Assembly (NCBI RefSeq): GCF_019448235.1
Contig: NZ_CP080409.1
Location: 2,852,001-2,916,000, forward strand
Length of the DNA stretch: 64,000 nt
Source: Nocardioides panacisoli
Lineage (GTDB): Bacteria > Actinomycetota > Actinomycetes > Propionibacteriales > Nocardioidaceae
Reading direction: 5' to 3'
Below the pieces are notes generated by a model. It was given only the letters and a program-made list of their open reading frames with translations. It was not told where the DNA came from and did no database searches. This document shows positions 42,835 through 51,414 of the stretch, piece after piece. The translations under genes were made by a program, and so were the position numbers. Every line of letters starts with the position of its first letter. Position 1 is the first letter of the stretch.

Positions 42835-43751
42835 GTGCGCCGTCGCGAGCGTTCGCGTTCCTGGTCAACCCGGCGGCCGGTGGCGGCACTGCGGGCGGTG
42901 TCGTCGTGCCGCTCGCCCGCCGGCTGCGCGAGGCCGGCGCCGACGTCGAGGTCACCTACACCACCTCGGCGGAGGGGACGCCGGCCCTGGTCGCGGCCGC
43001 GGTCCGCGACGGCCGCGTCGTGGTCTCGGTCGGCGGCGACGGCATGCTGTCCTCGGTCGCCGGCGCGGTCGCCGACATCGACGGCGTGCTGGCCGTCGTG
43101 CCGGCCGGGCGCGGCAACGACTTCGCCCGCATGCTCCGCGCGCCGGACGACCTCGAGGCGCAGGTCGCGCTGCTGCTGCACGGCGAACCGCGGCCGGTCG
43201 ACCTGCTCGACGTACGGCTGCCCGGCCGGCCGGTGCAGGTCGTGGCCGGCTCGGTCTACGCCGGCGTCGACGCCCGCGCCGCCGCGATCGTCGACGCCTC
43301 CCACTGGCTGCCGGCGCGCCTGCAGTACCCCGTCGCCGCCGTCCGTGCGCTGGCGACCTACCGCCCCGCGGCCGTGAGCGTGGACGTCGACGGCACCCGC
43401 ACCACCCACACCGCCGCCACCGTCGTGGTGGCCAACTCCGGCTACTACGGCAAGGGGATGCACATCGCGCCGAGCGCCGACGTGAGCGACGGCGAGCTCG
43501 ACGTGGTCGTCATCGAGGCCGCCTCCCGCAGCGGGCTGATCCGCTCCCTGCCCACCGTGTACGACGGCAGCCACGTGCACCGTCCCGAGGTCACGGTCGC
43601 CCGCGGCCGGTCGGTCTCGGTGCGTGGCGTCGCGGCCGGCGGCGGCGACGTCCCGGTCGGCGCCGACGGCGAGGCGCTCGGATCGCTGCCCCGCGGTCGG
43701 CAGTCCCTCGAGGTCGAGGTCCGTCCCGGCGCGGTGCAGGTGCTCGGCTGA
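42831..43751 (+). CDS. Diacylglycerol/lipid kinase family protein
   Basis: 306 residues of the DAGK_cat/YegS superfamily. NPAAGGGTAGG (13-23) opens the nucleotide domain, GGDGMLSSVAGAV (GGDG 68-71) is the catalytic loop, and VPAGRGNDFARML is the second conserved block; the C-terminal beta-sandwich starts near residue 140. It phosphorylates a membrane lipid (diacylglycerol in Rv2252, feeding phosphatidylinositol-mannoside lipids) with ATP at the cytoplasmic face. GTG at 42831 overlaps the previous stop as GTGA. Last gene of the operon. Confidence 0.9.
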   Translation: MSAPSRAFAFLVNPAAGGGTAGGVVVPLARRLREAGADVEVTYTTSAEGTPALVAAAVRDGRVVVSVGGDGMLSSVAGAVADIDGVLAVVPAGRGNDFARMLRAPDDLEAQVALLLHGEPRPVDLLDVRLPGRPVQVVAGSVYAGVDARAAAIVDASHWLPARLQYPVAAVRALATYRPAAVSVDVDGTRTTHTAATVVVANSGYYGKGMHIAPSADVSDGELDVVVIEAASRSGLIRSLPTVYDGSHVHRPEVTVARGRSVSVRGVAAGGGDVPVGADGEALGSLPRGRQSLEVEVRPGAVQVLG

Positions 43752-43760
43752 GCGGGTCGC

Positions 43761-44450
43761 TCAGCCGAGGGACCAGACCAGCAGCTCGCTGGGCACGCCC
43801 GCGGTCACGGTCAGGCCGGGTTCCTCGGTGAGGAAGAACCCGTCGCCGGCCTGCAGTGGCTCGGCCAGGGAGGAGCGCCGCAGCGCACCGGTCGCGACGA
43901 ACGCGTGCACCCGCCCGGCCGCCGGGAGCGTGAGCTGCTCACCGGTGTCGAGCCGCGCGACGGCGTACGCCGCCCCGGCGACGCCGACCTCGAGTGGGCC
44001 ACCGGCGCCGGCCACCGGGACGAGCCCGTGCCCCGGTGCGGCGTCGATCGTCGCCGTCGCGTGGTGCGGTGGGCGGTCGGCGTCGTCGGGGGTGAGCCAG
44101 ACCTGCACGAACCGGGCGGGCCCGTCCGTGGTGGCGTGCTCGGCGTGACGGAGGCCGGAGCCGGCCGAGAGCACCCCGCACTCGCCGGCGGCGAGGGTGG
44201 CGTCGTTGCCCTCGGAGTCGACGTGGCGGACCGCGCCCGACACCACCCAGGTCACGATCTCCAGTCCGGAGTGGGCGTGCTCGTCGAAGCCGCGCCCCGC
44301 GCCGAGCAGGTGGTCGTCGTGGCAGACCATCGGGCCGAACGCGGTCCATTCGGGGTCGTAGGCGGCGCCGAAGGCGAACGTGTGGTGGCTGAGCCGTCCG
44401 GGCTCGCGGTCGGCGAAGCGGTGGCCAGCGCGGCGGATCGTCACACTCAC
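43761..44450 (-). CDS. Pirin-family bicupin protein
   Basis: 229 residues, YhhW-type pirin. The N-terminal cupin has FDEHAHSGLEIVTWVVSGAVRHVDSEGN, giving His ligands (HAH plus a later His in GLRHAEHAT) for a metal site; the second cupin is degenerate. Some members are quercetin 2,3-dioxygenases, others are redox sensors; no way to tell here. GTG at 44450 follows GGGCGG; GTG at 44444 is alternative. Convergent with the lipid-kinase gene (9 nt gap). Confidence 0.88.
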   Translation of the reverse strand: MSVTIRRAGHRFADREPGRLSHHTFAFGAAYDPEWTAFGPMVCHDDHLLGAGRGFDEHAHSGLEIVTWVVSGAVRHVDSEGNDATLAAGECGVLSAGSGLRHAEHATTDGPARFVQVWLTPDDADRPPHHATATIDAAPGHGLVPVAGAGGPLEVGVAGAAYAVARLDTGEQLTLPAAGRVHAFVATGALRRSSLAEPLQAGDGFFLTEEPGLTVTAGVPSELLVWSLG

Positions 44451-44564
44451 CCGCCCGATTCTGCCGCAGGGCCACTGGCGGTGAGCGGCGTCGGGGCGTC
44501 CGCGGTTGCCGTGGTGACCCCGATCACGCATGATGCTACTGAGTGGTAACCACGAGAGGACCCC

Positions 44565-45791
44565 ATGAGCTCACGACGTCGCCCGATCCGACTCGCGGCC
44601 GCGCTGGTCGGCGCCGCCCTCGCCCTCACCGCCGTCGACGCAGCACCGGCGAGCGCCAACGACGACCTCCCGCCGTTCTACGTCGCGCCCGCCGAGCTCC
44701 CGCCGGACAACGGCGACCTGATCCGCGAGGAGCCGATGTCCTACCTCCTCGACCCGGCCGGGGCGAGCGACGTCGCCATCACCTCGCGGCGCATGCTCTA
44801 CCGCTCGACGCGTCGCGACGGCGAGTCCCACGCGGTGTCCGGCTCGGTGATCGTGCCGAAGGCGCCGTGGCGCGGGCCGGGGCGTCGTCCCGTGATCGGG
44901 TACGCCGTCGGCACCCAGGGCGTCGGCGACCGGTGTGCCCCGTCGCGCCAGTTCAGCGAGGGCTTCGAGTACGAGGGCCTCTTCATGGCCGGCCTGCTCG
45001 CCCGCGGCTACGCGCTCGCCGTCACCGACTACGAGGGGCTCGGCACCGCCGGTGCCCACACCTACATGGACCGGCTCTCCCAAGGACGGGCCGTGCTCGA
45101 CGCGGTGCGCGCCGCGCAGCGCATGCCCGGGACCGGGCTGGACTCCTCGCACCCCGTCGGGTTCTACGGCTACTCCCAGGGCGGCGGTGGCGCGGCGTCC
45201 GCGGCCGAGCTCGCGGCGTCGTACGCTCCCGAGCTCGACGTCAAGGGCACCGTCGTCGGCGCCGTGCCGGCCGACCTGACGCCGCTGCCGGCGCACCTGG
45301 ACCGCGGCCTGTGGGCGGAGTTCGCCTGGTTCGCCGTCACCGGACTCGCCGCGAGCTACGACCTCGACATCGACCCCTACCTCAACGACGCGGGCCGCGC
45401 GTTCGCGGAGAACGTCTCCGACGACTGCGTCTTCGATCTCGGCAACGCCGCGTTCCGCAGCTCGCGTGACTACACCGCCGACGGGCGCAGCCTCGCCGAG
45501 ATCACCGAGGAGGAGCCGTTCGCGAGCATCCTGGACGACCAGCGGATCGGACGGACCAAGCCCTCCGCCCCGGTGCTGGTGACGCACAGCGTGCTGGACG
45601 ACATCATCCCCTACCGCGTCGGCAAGCAGCTGGCGCGCGACTGGTGCGACGAGGGCGCCCGCGTCCGGTTCACCACCAATGCCTACCCGGGCCACCTCGG
45701 CGGCATCCTGGACAACGCCACCCGGGTCTACGGCTTCTTCGAGGCCCGCTTCGCGGGGCTGCGTGCGCCGTCGTCGTGCTGGCGGCTGTGA
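44565..45791 (+). CDS. Secretory lipase (LIP family, alpha/beta hydrolase)
   Basis: 408 residues. Signal peptide to about 32 (TAVDAAPASAN). Alpha/beta hydrolase with nucleophile Ser204 in GFYGYSQGGG, oxyanion region YAVGTQGVGDRC, a lid-like segment after 235, and Asp/His toward the end (THSVLDDIIPY and YPGHLGGIL). This is the fungal/actinobacterial secretory lipase family (Candida LIP type), acting on exogenous acylglycerols or esters. ATG at 44565 has GAGAGGA. Monocistronic; an imperfect dyad CTACTGAGTGGTAA (44536-44549) sits just upstream. Confidence 0.9.
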   Translation: MSSRRRPIRLAAALVGAALALTAVDAAPASANDDLPPFYVAPAELPPDNGDLIREEPMSYLLDPAGASDVAITSRRMLYRSTRRDGESHAVSGSVIVPKAPWRGPGRRPVIGYAVGTQGVGDRCAPSRQFSEGFEYEGLFMAGLLARGYALAVTDYEGLGTAGAHTYMDRLSQGRAVLDAVRAAQRMPGTGLDSSHPVGFYGYSQGGGGAASAAELAASYAPELDVKGTVVGAVPADLTPLPAHLDRGLWAEFAWFAVTGLAASYDLDIDPYLNDAGRAFAENVSDDCVFDLGNAAFRSSRDYTADGRSLAEITEEEPFASILDDQRIGRTKPSAPVLVTHSVLDDIIPYRVGKQLARDWCDEGARVRFTTNAYPGHLGGILDNATRVYGFFEARFAGLRAPSSCWRL

Positions 45792-45834
45792 GGGTGGGGA
45801 CCACCCGGCATCCGCTGACGGCTAGCCTCGCTGC

Positions 45835-46800
45835 ATGCGCGCCGTACAAGTAGTCGACACCACTGGTCCCGCCCACGTCGTCGTCCGCGAGGTGGACGAG
45901 CCCACCGCTGGTCCCGACGACATCCTGGTCGACGTCCACCGGGTCGGGGTGTCGTTCCCGGACGTGCTGCTGAGCAAGGGCGAGTACCAGCTCAAGCCCG
46001 AGCCGCCGTTCACCCTCGGTGTCGACTACGCCGGCACCGTGGTGTCCGGACCCGGCTTCGAGCCGGGCCAGCGCGTGGTCGGCGTCGGCGCGTACGGCGG
46101 CGCCTGCGAGCGCGTGATCAGCCCGGCTGATGCGACCTTCTCGCTGCCCGACTCGGTCGGCTTCGACGAGGCCGTCGCGCTGCCGATGAACTACCTGACC
46201 GCCGAGTTCGCGCTCCACGAGCGGGCCGGCCTCCGCGCCGGCGAGACCGTGCTGGTCCACGGCGCGGCCGGCGGCGTCGGCACGGCCACCATCCAGGTCG
46301 CCAAGGGCATGGGCGCGCGCACGATCGCGATCGTCTCCAACGAGGCCAAGGCCGCCGTCGCCAAGGCCACCGGTGCCGACGAGGTCGTGCTCGCCGACGG
46401 GTTCAAGGACGCCGTCGCCGAGCTGACCGGCGGTGCCGGGGTCGACGTCGTCATGGACGTCGTCGGCGGGGACGCCTTCACCGACTCGCTGCGCCTGCTC
46501 GCCCCGCAGGGCCGCCTGCTCGTGGTCGGCTTCGCCAGCGGCGCGGGCATCCCGGAGGTCAAGGTCAACCGCCTGCTGCTCAACAACGTCGACGTGCGCG
46601 GCGTCGGCTGGGGCGCCTACGTCTTCGCACGCCCCGGCTACATGCACCAGCAGTGGGACCGCCTCGTCCCGATGATCGAGTCCGGCGTGGTCAAGCCTCC
46701 GGTCGGCGAGGTCTATGCCATGGAGAACTTCTCCGGTGCGCTCGTCGACATGGACGAGCGTCGCGCCGTCGGCAAGTCCGTGGTGCGCATCCGCGACTGA
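45835..46800 (+). CDS. NADPH:quinone oxidoreductase-type zinc-free alcohol dehydrogenase
   Basis: 321 residues of the MDR/quinone-oxidoreductase family: GroES-like N-terminal domain (about 1-120), then the Rossmann domain with VHGAAGGVGTATIQVAKGMGA (the AAGGVG nucleotide loop). There are no zinc-binding Cys sets. It would reduce quinones or enones with NADPH in one- or two-electron steps. ATG at 45835. It is followed by the palindrome at 46806-46839, which can serve as its terminator, and lies left of the AbiEi-like gene element. Confidence 0.9.
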   Translation: MRAVQVVDTTGPAHVVVREVDEPTAGPDDILVDVHRVGVSFPDVLLSKGEYQLKPEPPFTLGVDYAGTVVSGPGFEPGQRVVGVGAYGGACERVISPADATFSLPDSVGFDEAVALPMNYLTAEFALHERAGLRAGETVLVHGAAGGVGTATIQVAKGMGARTIAIVSNEAKAAVAKATGADEVVLADGFKDAVAELTGGAGVDVVMDVVGGDAFTDSLRLLAPQGRLLVVGFASGAGIPEVKVNRLLLNNVDVRGVGWGAYVFARPGYMHQQWDRLVPMIESGVVKPPVGEVYAMENFSGALVDMDERRAVGKSVVRIRD

Positions 46801-46802
46801 GC

Positions 46803-46896
46803 GGCGGGAGTGATCCCCGGTCGACCGGGGATCACGCCCATTGAATGCATTGGTGTGTCGATCGGTGCCATCTGGTGGCAGTGAACGACACGTCAA
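46803..46896. repeat. Left inverted repeat of the AbiEi-like gene element
   Basis: Two dyads in one 94-nt block. The first (46806-46839) is a palindrome with one mismatch whose core is TGATCCCCGGTC/GACCGGGGATCA. The second (46850-46896) has outer arms TTGGTGTGTCG and CGACACGTCAA, with an inner TGCCA/TGGCA stem. The whole block aligns without gaps, reversed, with 47927-48018 at about 70% identity. Confidence 0.8.
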
Positions 46897-46962
46897 AGGC
46901 CTCGTCCACAGCCGTAGCGGAGCGACGTTGCGCGGGATCTTCGGTCTTGTCACCGTCGAGCG

Positions 46963-47955
46963 ATGGTTGCCGGCTTCGACCTCACCGCGGGTGCAGGGCG
47001 ATTGCTGCGCCGGCAGCGAGGCGTGGTGTCGCGCGGTCAGCTCTTCGACCTCGGTGCGGCGCCCACCGACGTACGCCGCCTGCTGCGCCGGGGGCAGATC
47101 CACCGGCGGTGGCCGGGCGTCTACGTCGACCACAACGGCCCACTTACCTCCGGACAACGTGAATGGGTCGCGGTCCTGGCAGCGTGGCCGGCGGCCCTGA
47201 CCAATGTGTCCGCCCTGCCCGAGCCACCGCCCTCGAGCGTCCACGTCGCGATTGCCCACTCACGCAAGGTCGTGGTCCCCGACTGGGTGCGAGTCCACCG
47301 GACCGTCGACCTGGCGGCCCGCACCCTGCCCGGCAGCAATCCGCCGATGATCGCCCCGGAGCAGGCGCTACTCGATGTCATGGCGGAGCGGGTGTCGGGC
47401 GGTGACGTCCCGGGCGCCTTCGCCGCCCTCGCCCGGACGACGTACGCCGGCCGGACCGGTGGCGAACGCGTGCTCGTCGCGCTCGACGCACGACCGAGGC
47501 TGCCCGGCAGGGCGACCGTGCGCGGCCTGGTCATCGACCACCGCGACGGGGCGTGCTCGGTCCTCGAGCGCGGCTACCTGCTGCGGGTCGAGCGAGCGCA
47601 CGGGCTGCCGCCTCCGCTGCGCCAGCACAGGAGTTTCGCCACGGGCAGGCGGACCGACACCGACGTGGAGCACCCGGGGTACGGCGTGATCATCGAGCTG
47701 GACGGCCGCGCCCACCACGACTCGCCTGCCGCGCGCGACAACGACGCCCGGCGCGACATCGCCGAGTTGGCGACGAGGGGCGCGGTGACCGCGCGTGTCA
47801 CCTACGGGCTGGTCTTCGGGGACACCTGTCGTACGGCGGCCTGGGTCGCTGCGATCCTGCGCCGTCGCGGGTGGCGTGGCGCGTTCCGGCGGTGTCCCCA
47901 GTGCCCGCCCGGCCTCGACGTACCGCTTGGTGTGTCGTCAACTGTCACTGGGTGA
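46963..47955 (+). CDS. AbiEi-like HTH plus DUF559 (PD-(D/E)xK/Vsr-like) protein
   Basis: 330 residues. The N-terminal part (about 8-55) is a winged-helix AbiEi_4-type domain (LLRRQRGVVSRGQLFDLGAA, DVRRLLRRGQIHRRWPGVYV). The C-terminal part (about 235-315) resembles DUF559, a Vsr/restriction-endonuclease-like fold, with IIELDGRAHHDS (Glu245, Asp247). No AbiEii toxin gene is adjacent, so this is not a standard type IV toxin-antitoxin pair. Such genes are stand-alone and multi-copy in Nocardioides. Its stop codon falls inside the right inverted repeat, so the last 9 or so codons are repeat-derived. No clear ribosome-binding site at ATG 46963. Confidence 0.75.
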   Translation: MVAGFDLTAGAGRLLRRQRGVVSRGQLFDLGAAPTDVRRLLRRGQIHRRWPGVYVDHNGPLTSGQREWVAVLAAWPAALTNVSALPEPPPSSVHVAIAHSRKVVVPDWVRVHRTVDLAARTLPGSNPPMIAPEQALLDVMAERVSGGDVPGAFAALARTTYAGRTGGERVLVALDARPRLPGRATVRGLVIDHRDGACSVLERGYLLRVERAHGLPPPLRQHRSFATGRRTDTDVEHPGYGVIIELDGRAHHDSPAARDNDARRDIAELATRGAVTARVTYGLVFGDTCRTAAWVAAILRRRGWRGAFRRCPQCPPGLDVPLGVSSTVTG

Positions 47956-48018
47956 CACCTCACGACACATCAAGTGGGGTGGTGGGAGCGATCCCCGGTC
48001 GACCGGGGATCGCTCCCA
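47927..48018. repeat. Right inverted repeat of the AbiEi-like gene element
   Basis: Mirror order of the left block. The structured part (47927-47973) has TTGGTGTGTCG and CGACACATCAA outer arms with a TGTCA/TGACA inner stem; relative to the left copy both partners of one inner base pair changed (C:G to T:A), a compensatory pair. The second dyad is a perfect 40-nt palindrome (47981-48020, arms GGTGGGAGCGATCCCCGGTC and its complement). It also lies between convergent genes and could end both transcripts. Confidence 0.8.
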
Positions 48019-48033
48019 CCAGCAGAACCTGCC

Positions 48034-49290
48034 TCACCCCGGGTGCACCAACCGCAGCGTGCCGTCCTCGCGCTGCCACAACCCGGCGACGTGGAGCCGG
48101 CGGAGCTGGAGCACCTTGCCCGGGTCCCAGGCGTGGTAGAGCAGCCGCAGCGAGTTGTCGTCGTCGAAGGCCGAGGCACCGCCGGGGCCGAGGTTGCCGG
48201 TGCGGGCGGTGGAGAGGAACTGGTGGCCGTTCTTCGGCCGCACGCAGGGGCCCTCGGGGCCGTCGCAGATGGCGTACCCGGTCGCGTAGTTCGAGGTCTT
48301 CCACGAGTTCCCGGAGTAGAACAGGTAGGTCACGCCGCGGAACTGGATCATCGACGGGTTCTCGATGGTCCGCCCCTCCCAGGCGTGCTCCTTGCGCAGC
48401 AGCTCGCGCGTCTTCGCACCGGGCTCGAAGTCGGTGCCGGTGGCGTTGAGCTGCCGGATGAACAGCCCGGCGGGCCGCTTGGCCTTCACGCCGGAGAACT
48501 TCCACAGCAGGTACGGCGTCCCGTCGTCGGCGACGAAGATGTCGGGGTCGATGAGCCCCAGGTTGGCGTTCGGGGAGCAGATCGGGCGACCCACCACCTC
48601 GAACGGCCCGGTCGGCGAGGAGCCGCGGGAGAGTCCGATGCAGTTGTGCCGCTCGCCGCCCTTGAGCGTCGAGGCCTTCGCGGAGTACGCCGCCGTCCAC
48701 CCGCCGCCGACCTCGGCCACCGCCGGTGCCCACAGGCCACGGCCCGGGCTGGGCTTGGTGACCCAGGAACCCACGCGGGGGAGGGCGTCGGCGCGCCCAC
48801 CGCCGCGCGTGAGCGGCTGCCAGCGGGCGAGGTCGGTGGAGGTGAGTGCCGGCATGTGCATCCCGGCGGTGTTGGTGCCGTAGGCGTAGAACCTGCCCCG
48901 GTGCTCGACGATGTCGGGGTCGGCGAAGGTGCCGCGGTAGAGCGAGCCGACCTGCCAACGGGTGCTGCCGGCCGCGACCTGCACCGGCCGCGGCCGCTTC
49001 TGGCCGTAGGTGTCCTCGGCGAGCTGCTCGGCGGCGTCGGCGAGGTCGGCCCGTCCGGTGGAGGGGATGACGTCGCTGGGCTGCACGTCGCGGGGGAGTG
49101 CGGAGGGCAGCTCGGACTCCTGCGGCAGCAGCGGCGCCTCCTTCGACGAGGAGGGCGCGCCGGGGGTCGCGGTCGGGGAGCCGTCCGGACCGGCCGCACC
49201 ACCGCCGGCACCCGCGCACGCGGCCAGCAGCAGGCAGCCCGCGAGCGCGCTGCCGACGTACCCGAGGCGGCGTCTGCCCGAGTCCCCCAC
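48034..49290 (-). CDS. Glycosyl hydrolase family 43 lipoprotein
   Basis: 418 residues. A signal peptide with lipobox LLAAC (Cys about 25) and a Ser/Pro/Ala linker precede a five-bladed beta-propeller GH43 domain (about 110-410). Catalytic carboxylates: FADPDIVEHRGRFYAYGTN (Asp, general base), LIDPDIFVADDG (Asp, pKa modulator) and AWEGRTIENPSMIQF (Glu, general acid). GH43 enzymes release arabinose or xylose from hemicellulose. Its product sugar is not clear. GTG at 49290 follows GAGGAGGACAC. It converges on the AbiEi-like gene; the shared 40-nt palindrome is a bidirectional terminator candidate. Confidence 0.9.
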   Translation of the reverse strand: MGDSGRRRLGYVGSALAGCLLLAACAGAGGGAAGPDGSPTATPGAPSSSKEAPLLPQESELPSALPRDVQPSDVIPSTGRADLADAAEQLAEDTYGQKRPRPVQVAAGSTRWQVGSLYRGTFADPDIVEHRGRFYAYGTNTAGMHMPALTSTDLARWQPLTRGGGRADALPRVGSWVTKPSPGRGLWAPAVAEVGGGWTAAYSAKASTLKGGERHNCIGLSRGSSPTGPFEVVGRPICSPNANLGLIDPDIFVADDGTPYLLWKFSGVKAKRPAGLFIRQLNATGTDFEPGAKTRELLRKEHAWEGRTIENPSMIQFRGVTYLFYSGNSWKTSNYATGYAICDGPEGPCVRPKNGHQFLSTARTGNLGPGGASAFDDDNSLRLLYHAWDPGKVLQLRRLHVAGLWQREDGTLRLVHPG

Positions 49291-49373
49291 GTGTCCTCCT
49301 CTGCGACCTGCTCCCACCAGCGTACGGCCGTGGAGCGGCGTACGGGTTCGAACGCGGGGATAGGCTCGCCGGC

Positions 49374-51332
49374 GTGAGTACGCTCGACGCAGCCCGTGAG
49401 GGCATGGACCCCGACATCCGTCCCCAGGACGACCTCTTCGGCCACGTCAACGGCCGCTGGTTGGCCGAGACCGAGATCCCCTCGGACCGGTCGCGGTGGG
49501 GCCCCTTCATCCAGCTCGCCGACGCCGCCGAGCAGCAGGTGCACGCGATCATCACCGAGCTGGCCGACGGAGGATCCACCAGCGACGGCTCCGAGGAGCA
49601 GCGCAAGATCGCCGGCCTCTACAACTCCTTCATGGACACCGAGGCGATCAACGCCCGCGGCATCGAGCCGGTGCGGCCGCTGCTGGACGAGGTCGCGGCC
49701 CTCACCGAGGTGTCGGAGCTCGGGGCGTTGATCGGCCGCCTGGAGCGCACCGGTGGCGGTGGCGTCTTCGGCGCCTACGTCGCCACCGACGCCCGCAACT
49801 CCGACCGCTACCTCTTCCACCTGGTCCAGGGCGGCATCGGTCTGCCCGACAAGGACTACTACGTCGACGAGAAGTTCGCCGAGATCCGGGAGGCCTACCG
49901 CGGCTACCTCGCGACGATGCTCGGGCTCGCCGGGTACGACGACGCCGAGGGTGCCGCGCAGCGCATCCTGGACCTGGAAACCCGCCTGGCCGAGGGCCAC
50001 TGGGACCGCGCGGACACCCGCGACGTGCAGAAGACCTACAACCTCAAGACCGCGGCGGAGATGGCCGAGCTGACGCCGTCCTTCGACTGGGACGGCTACG
50101 TCACCGCGCTCGGCGGCCACCTCGACGGCCCGCACGCCACCCTCACCGAGGTCGTCGTCGGGCAGCCGTCCTACCTCGAGCACCTCGAGACGGTGCTGGC
50201 CGAGACGCCGATCGCGGTGTGGCGCGACAAGCTGACCGCCCACGTGCTGCGGGCCTCCGCGGCGTACCTGACCGATGAGTTCGTCGAGGCGAACTTCGAC
50301 TTCTACGGCAAGACCCTCAGCGGCACGCCCGAGCTGCGCGAGCGCTGGAAGCGCGCCGTCGGGTTCGTCGAGGGCGCGATCGGCGAGGCCGTGGGCAAGG
50401 AGTACGTCGCCCGCCACTTCCCGCCCCGGTCGAAGCAGATGATGGACGAGCTGGTCGCCAACCTGCTTGCGGCCTACCGGGTCTCCATCACCGCGCTGGA
50501 CTGGATGACCGAGGAGACCAAGCAGCGGGCCTTCGAGAAGCTGGCGACCTTCCGGCCCAAGATCGGCTACCCCGACGAGTTCCGCGACTACTCCGCGCTC
50601 GAGGTCACCCCGGACGACCTGGTGGCCAACGCGCGGGCCGCGGCCGCGTTCGAGACCGACCGCGAGCTGCTCAAGATCGGGTCGCCGGTCGACCGTGACG
50701 AGTGGTTCATGCTGCCGCAGACGGTCAACGCCTACTACAACCCCGGCACCAACGAGATCTGCTTCCCGGCCGGCATCCTGCAGCCGCCGTTCTTCAGCCC
50801 CGACGCCACCGACGCGGAGAACTACGGCGGCATCGGCGCGGTGATCGGCCACGAGATCGGCCACGGTTTTGACGACCAGGGCGCGCAGTACGACGGCGAG
50901 GGCAACCTCAACGACTGGTGGACCCCGGAGGACAAGTCGGCCTTCGAGGTGAAGTCCAAGACCCTGATCGACCAGTACGACGCCCTCTCGCCGCGGGACC
51001 TGCCCGGCGAGTACGTCAACGGGTCGCTGACGGTGGGCGAGAACATCGGTGACCTGGGCGGCCTGACGATCGGGCACACGGCGTACCTGATCGCGCAGGA
51101 CGGCGAGGTCGGTGCCGAGGACCGGCAGCGGCTGTTCCTCAACTGGGCGCTGTGCTGGCGCACCAAGGTGCGCGAGGAGCTGGCCCGCCAGTTCCTGACC
51201 GTCGACCCGCACAGCCCGGCCGAGTTCCGCGCCAACATCGTGCGCAACCTCGACGAGTTCCACGAGGTCTTCGAGACCTCCCCCGGTGACGGGCTCTGGC
51301 TGGAGCCGGCCGACCGGGTGCGGATCTGGTGA
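49374..51332 (+). CDS. M13-family zinc endopeptidase (PepO/neprilysin type)
   Basis: 652 residues of the M13 family. N-terminal Peptidase_M13_N domain (about 10-440) starts DDLFGHVNGRWLAETEIPSD. The catalytic domain contains NAYYNPGTNEICFPAGILQPPFF, VIGHEIGHGFDDQG with His493, Glu494, His497, and GENIGDLGG that holds the third ligand Glu. No signal peptide or membrane helix, so cytoplasmic or released. It cleaves short peptides up to about 40 residues. GTG at 49374 (CGCCGGC GTG) or ATG at 49404. Monocistronic. Confidence 0.92.
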   Translation: MSTLDAAREGMDPDIRPQDDLFGHVNGRWLAETEIPSDRSRWGPFIQLADAAEQQVHAIITELADGGSTSDGSEEQRKIAGLYNSFMDTEAINARGIEPVRPLLDEVAALTEVSELGALIGRLERTGGGGVFGAYVATDARNSDRYLFHLVQGGIGLPDKDYYVDEKFAEIREAYRGYLATMLGLAGYDDAEGAAQRILDLETRLAEGHWDRADTRDVQKTYNLKTAAEMAELTPSFDWDGYVTALGGHLDGPHATLTEVVVGQPSYLEHLETVLAETPIAVWRDKLTAHVLRASAAYLTDEFVEANFDFYGKTLSGTPELRERWKRAVGFVEGAIGEAVGKEYVARHFPPRSKQMMDELVANLLAAYRVSITALDWMTEETKQRAFEKLATFRPKIGYPDEFRDYSALEVTPDDLVANARAAAAFETDRELLKIGSPVDRDEWFMLPQTVNAYYNPGTNEICFPAGILQPPFFSPDATDAENYGGIGAVIGHEIGHGFDDQGAQYDGEGNLNDWWTPEDKSAFEVKSKTLIDQYDALSPRDLPGEYVNGSLTVGENIGDLGGLTIGHTAYLIAQDGEVGAEDRQRLFLNWALCWRTKVREELARQFLTVDPHSPAEFRANIVRNLDEFHEVFETSPGDGLWLEPADRVRIW

Positions 51333-51366
51333 CTGCTGACGCCCCGCCGGGACCGGTGAGGATGCC

Positions 51367-51378
51367 TGACATCTGTCA
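51367..51378. promoter_or_regulatory. TGACATCTGTCA palindrome
   Basis: A perfect 12-nt palindrome (TGACA-TC-TGTCA), 36 nt upstream of the small membrane protein start. Palindromes of this form precede DesR/LiaR-type regulated genes in actinobacteria; no regulator is adjacent here. Confidence 0.4.
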
Positions 51379-51414
51379 CTGGTCCCGGCGGTCGGCGCGC
51401 GGTTGACTGGGGGC

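Noticed and set aside
46963..47955. A type IV toxin-antitoxin pair (AbiEi/AbiEii)
   Set aside because: Only the AbiEi-like HTH is present, fused to a nuclease-like domain; no nucleotidyltransferase AbiEii gene lies on either side.
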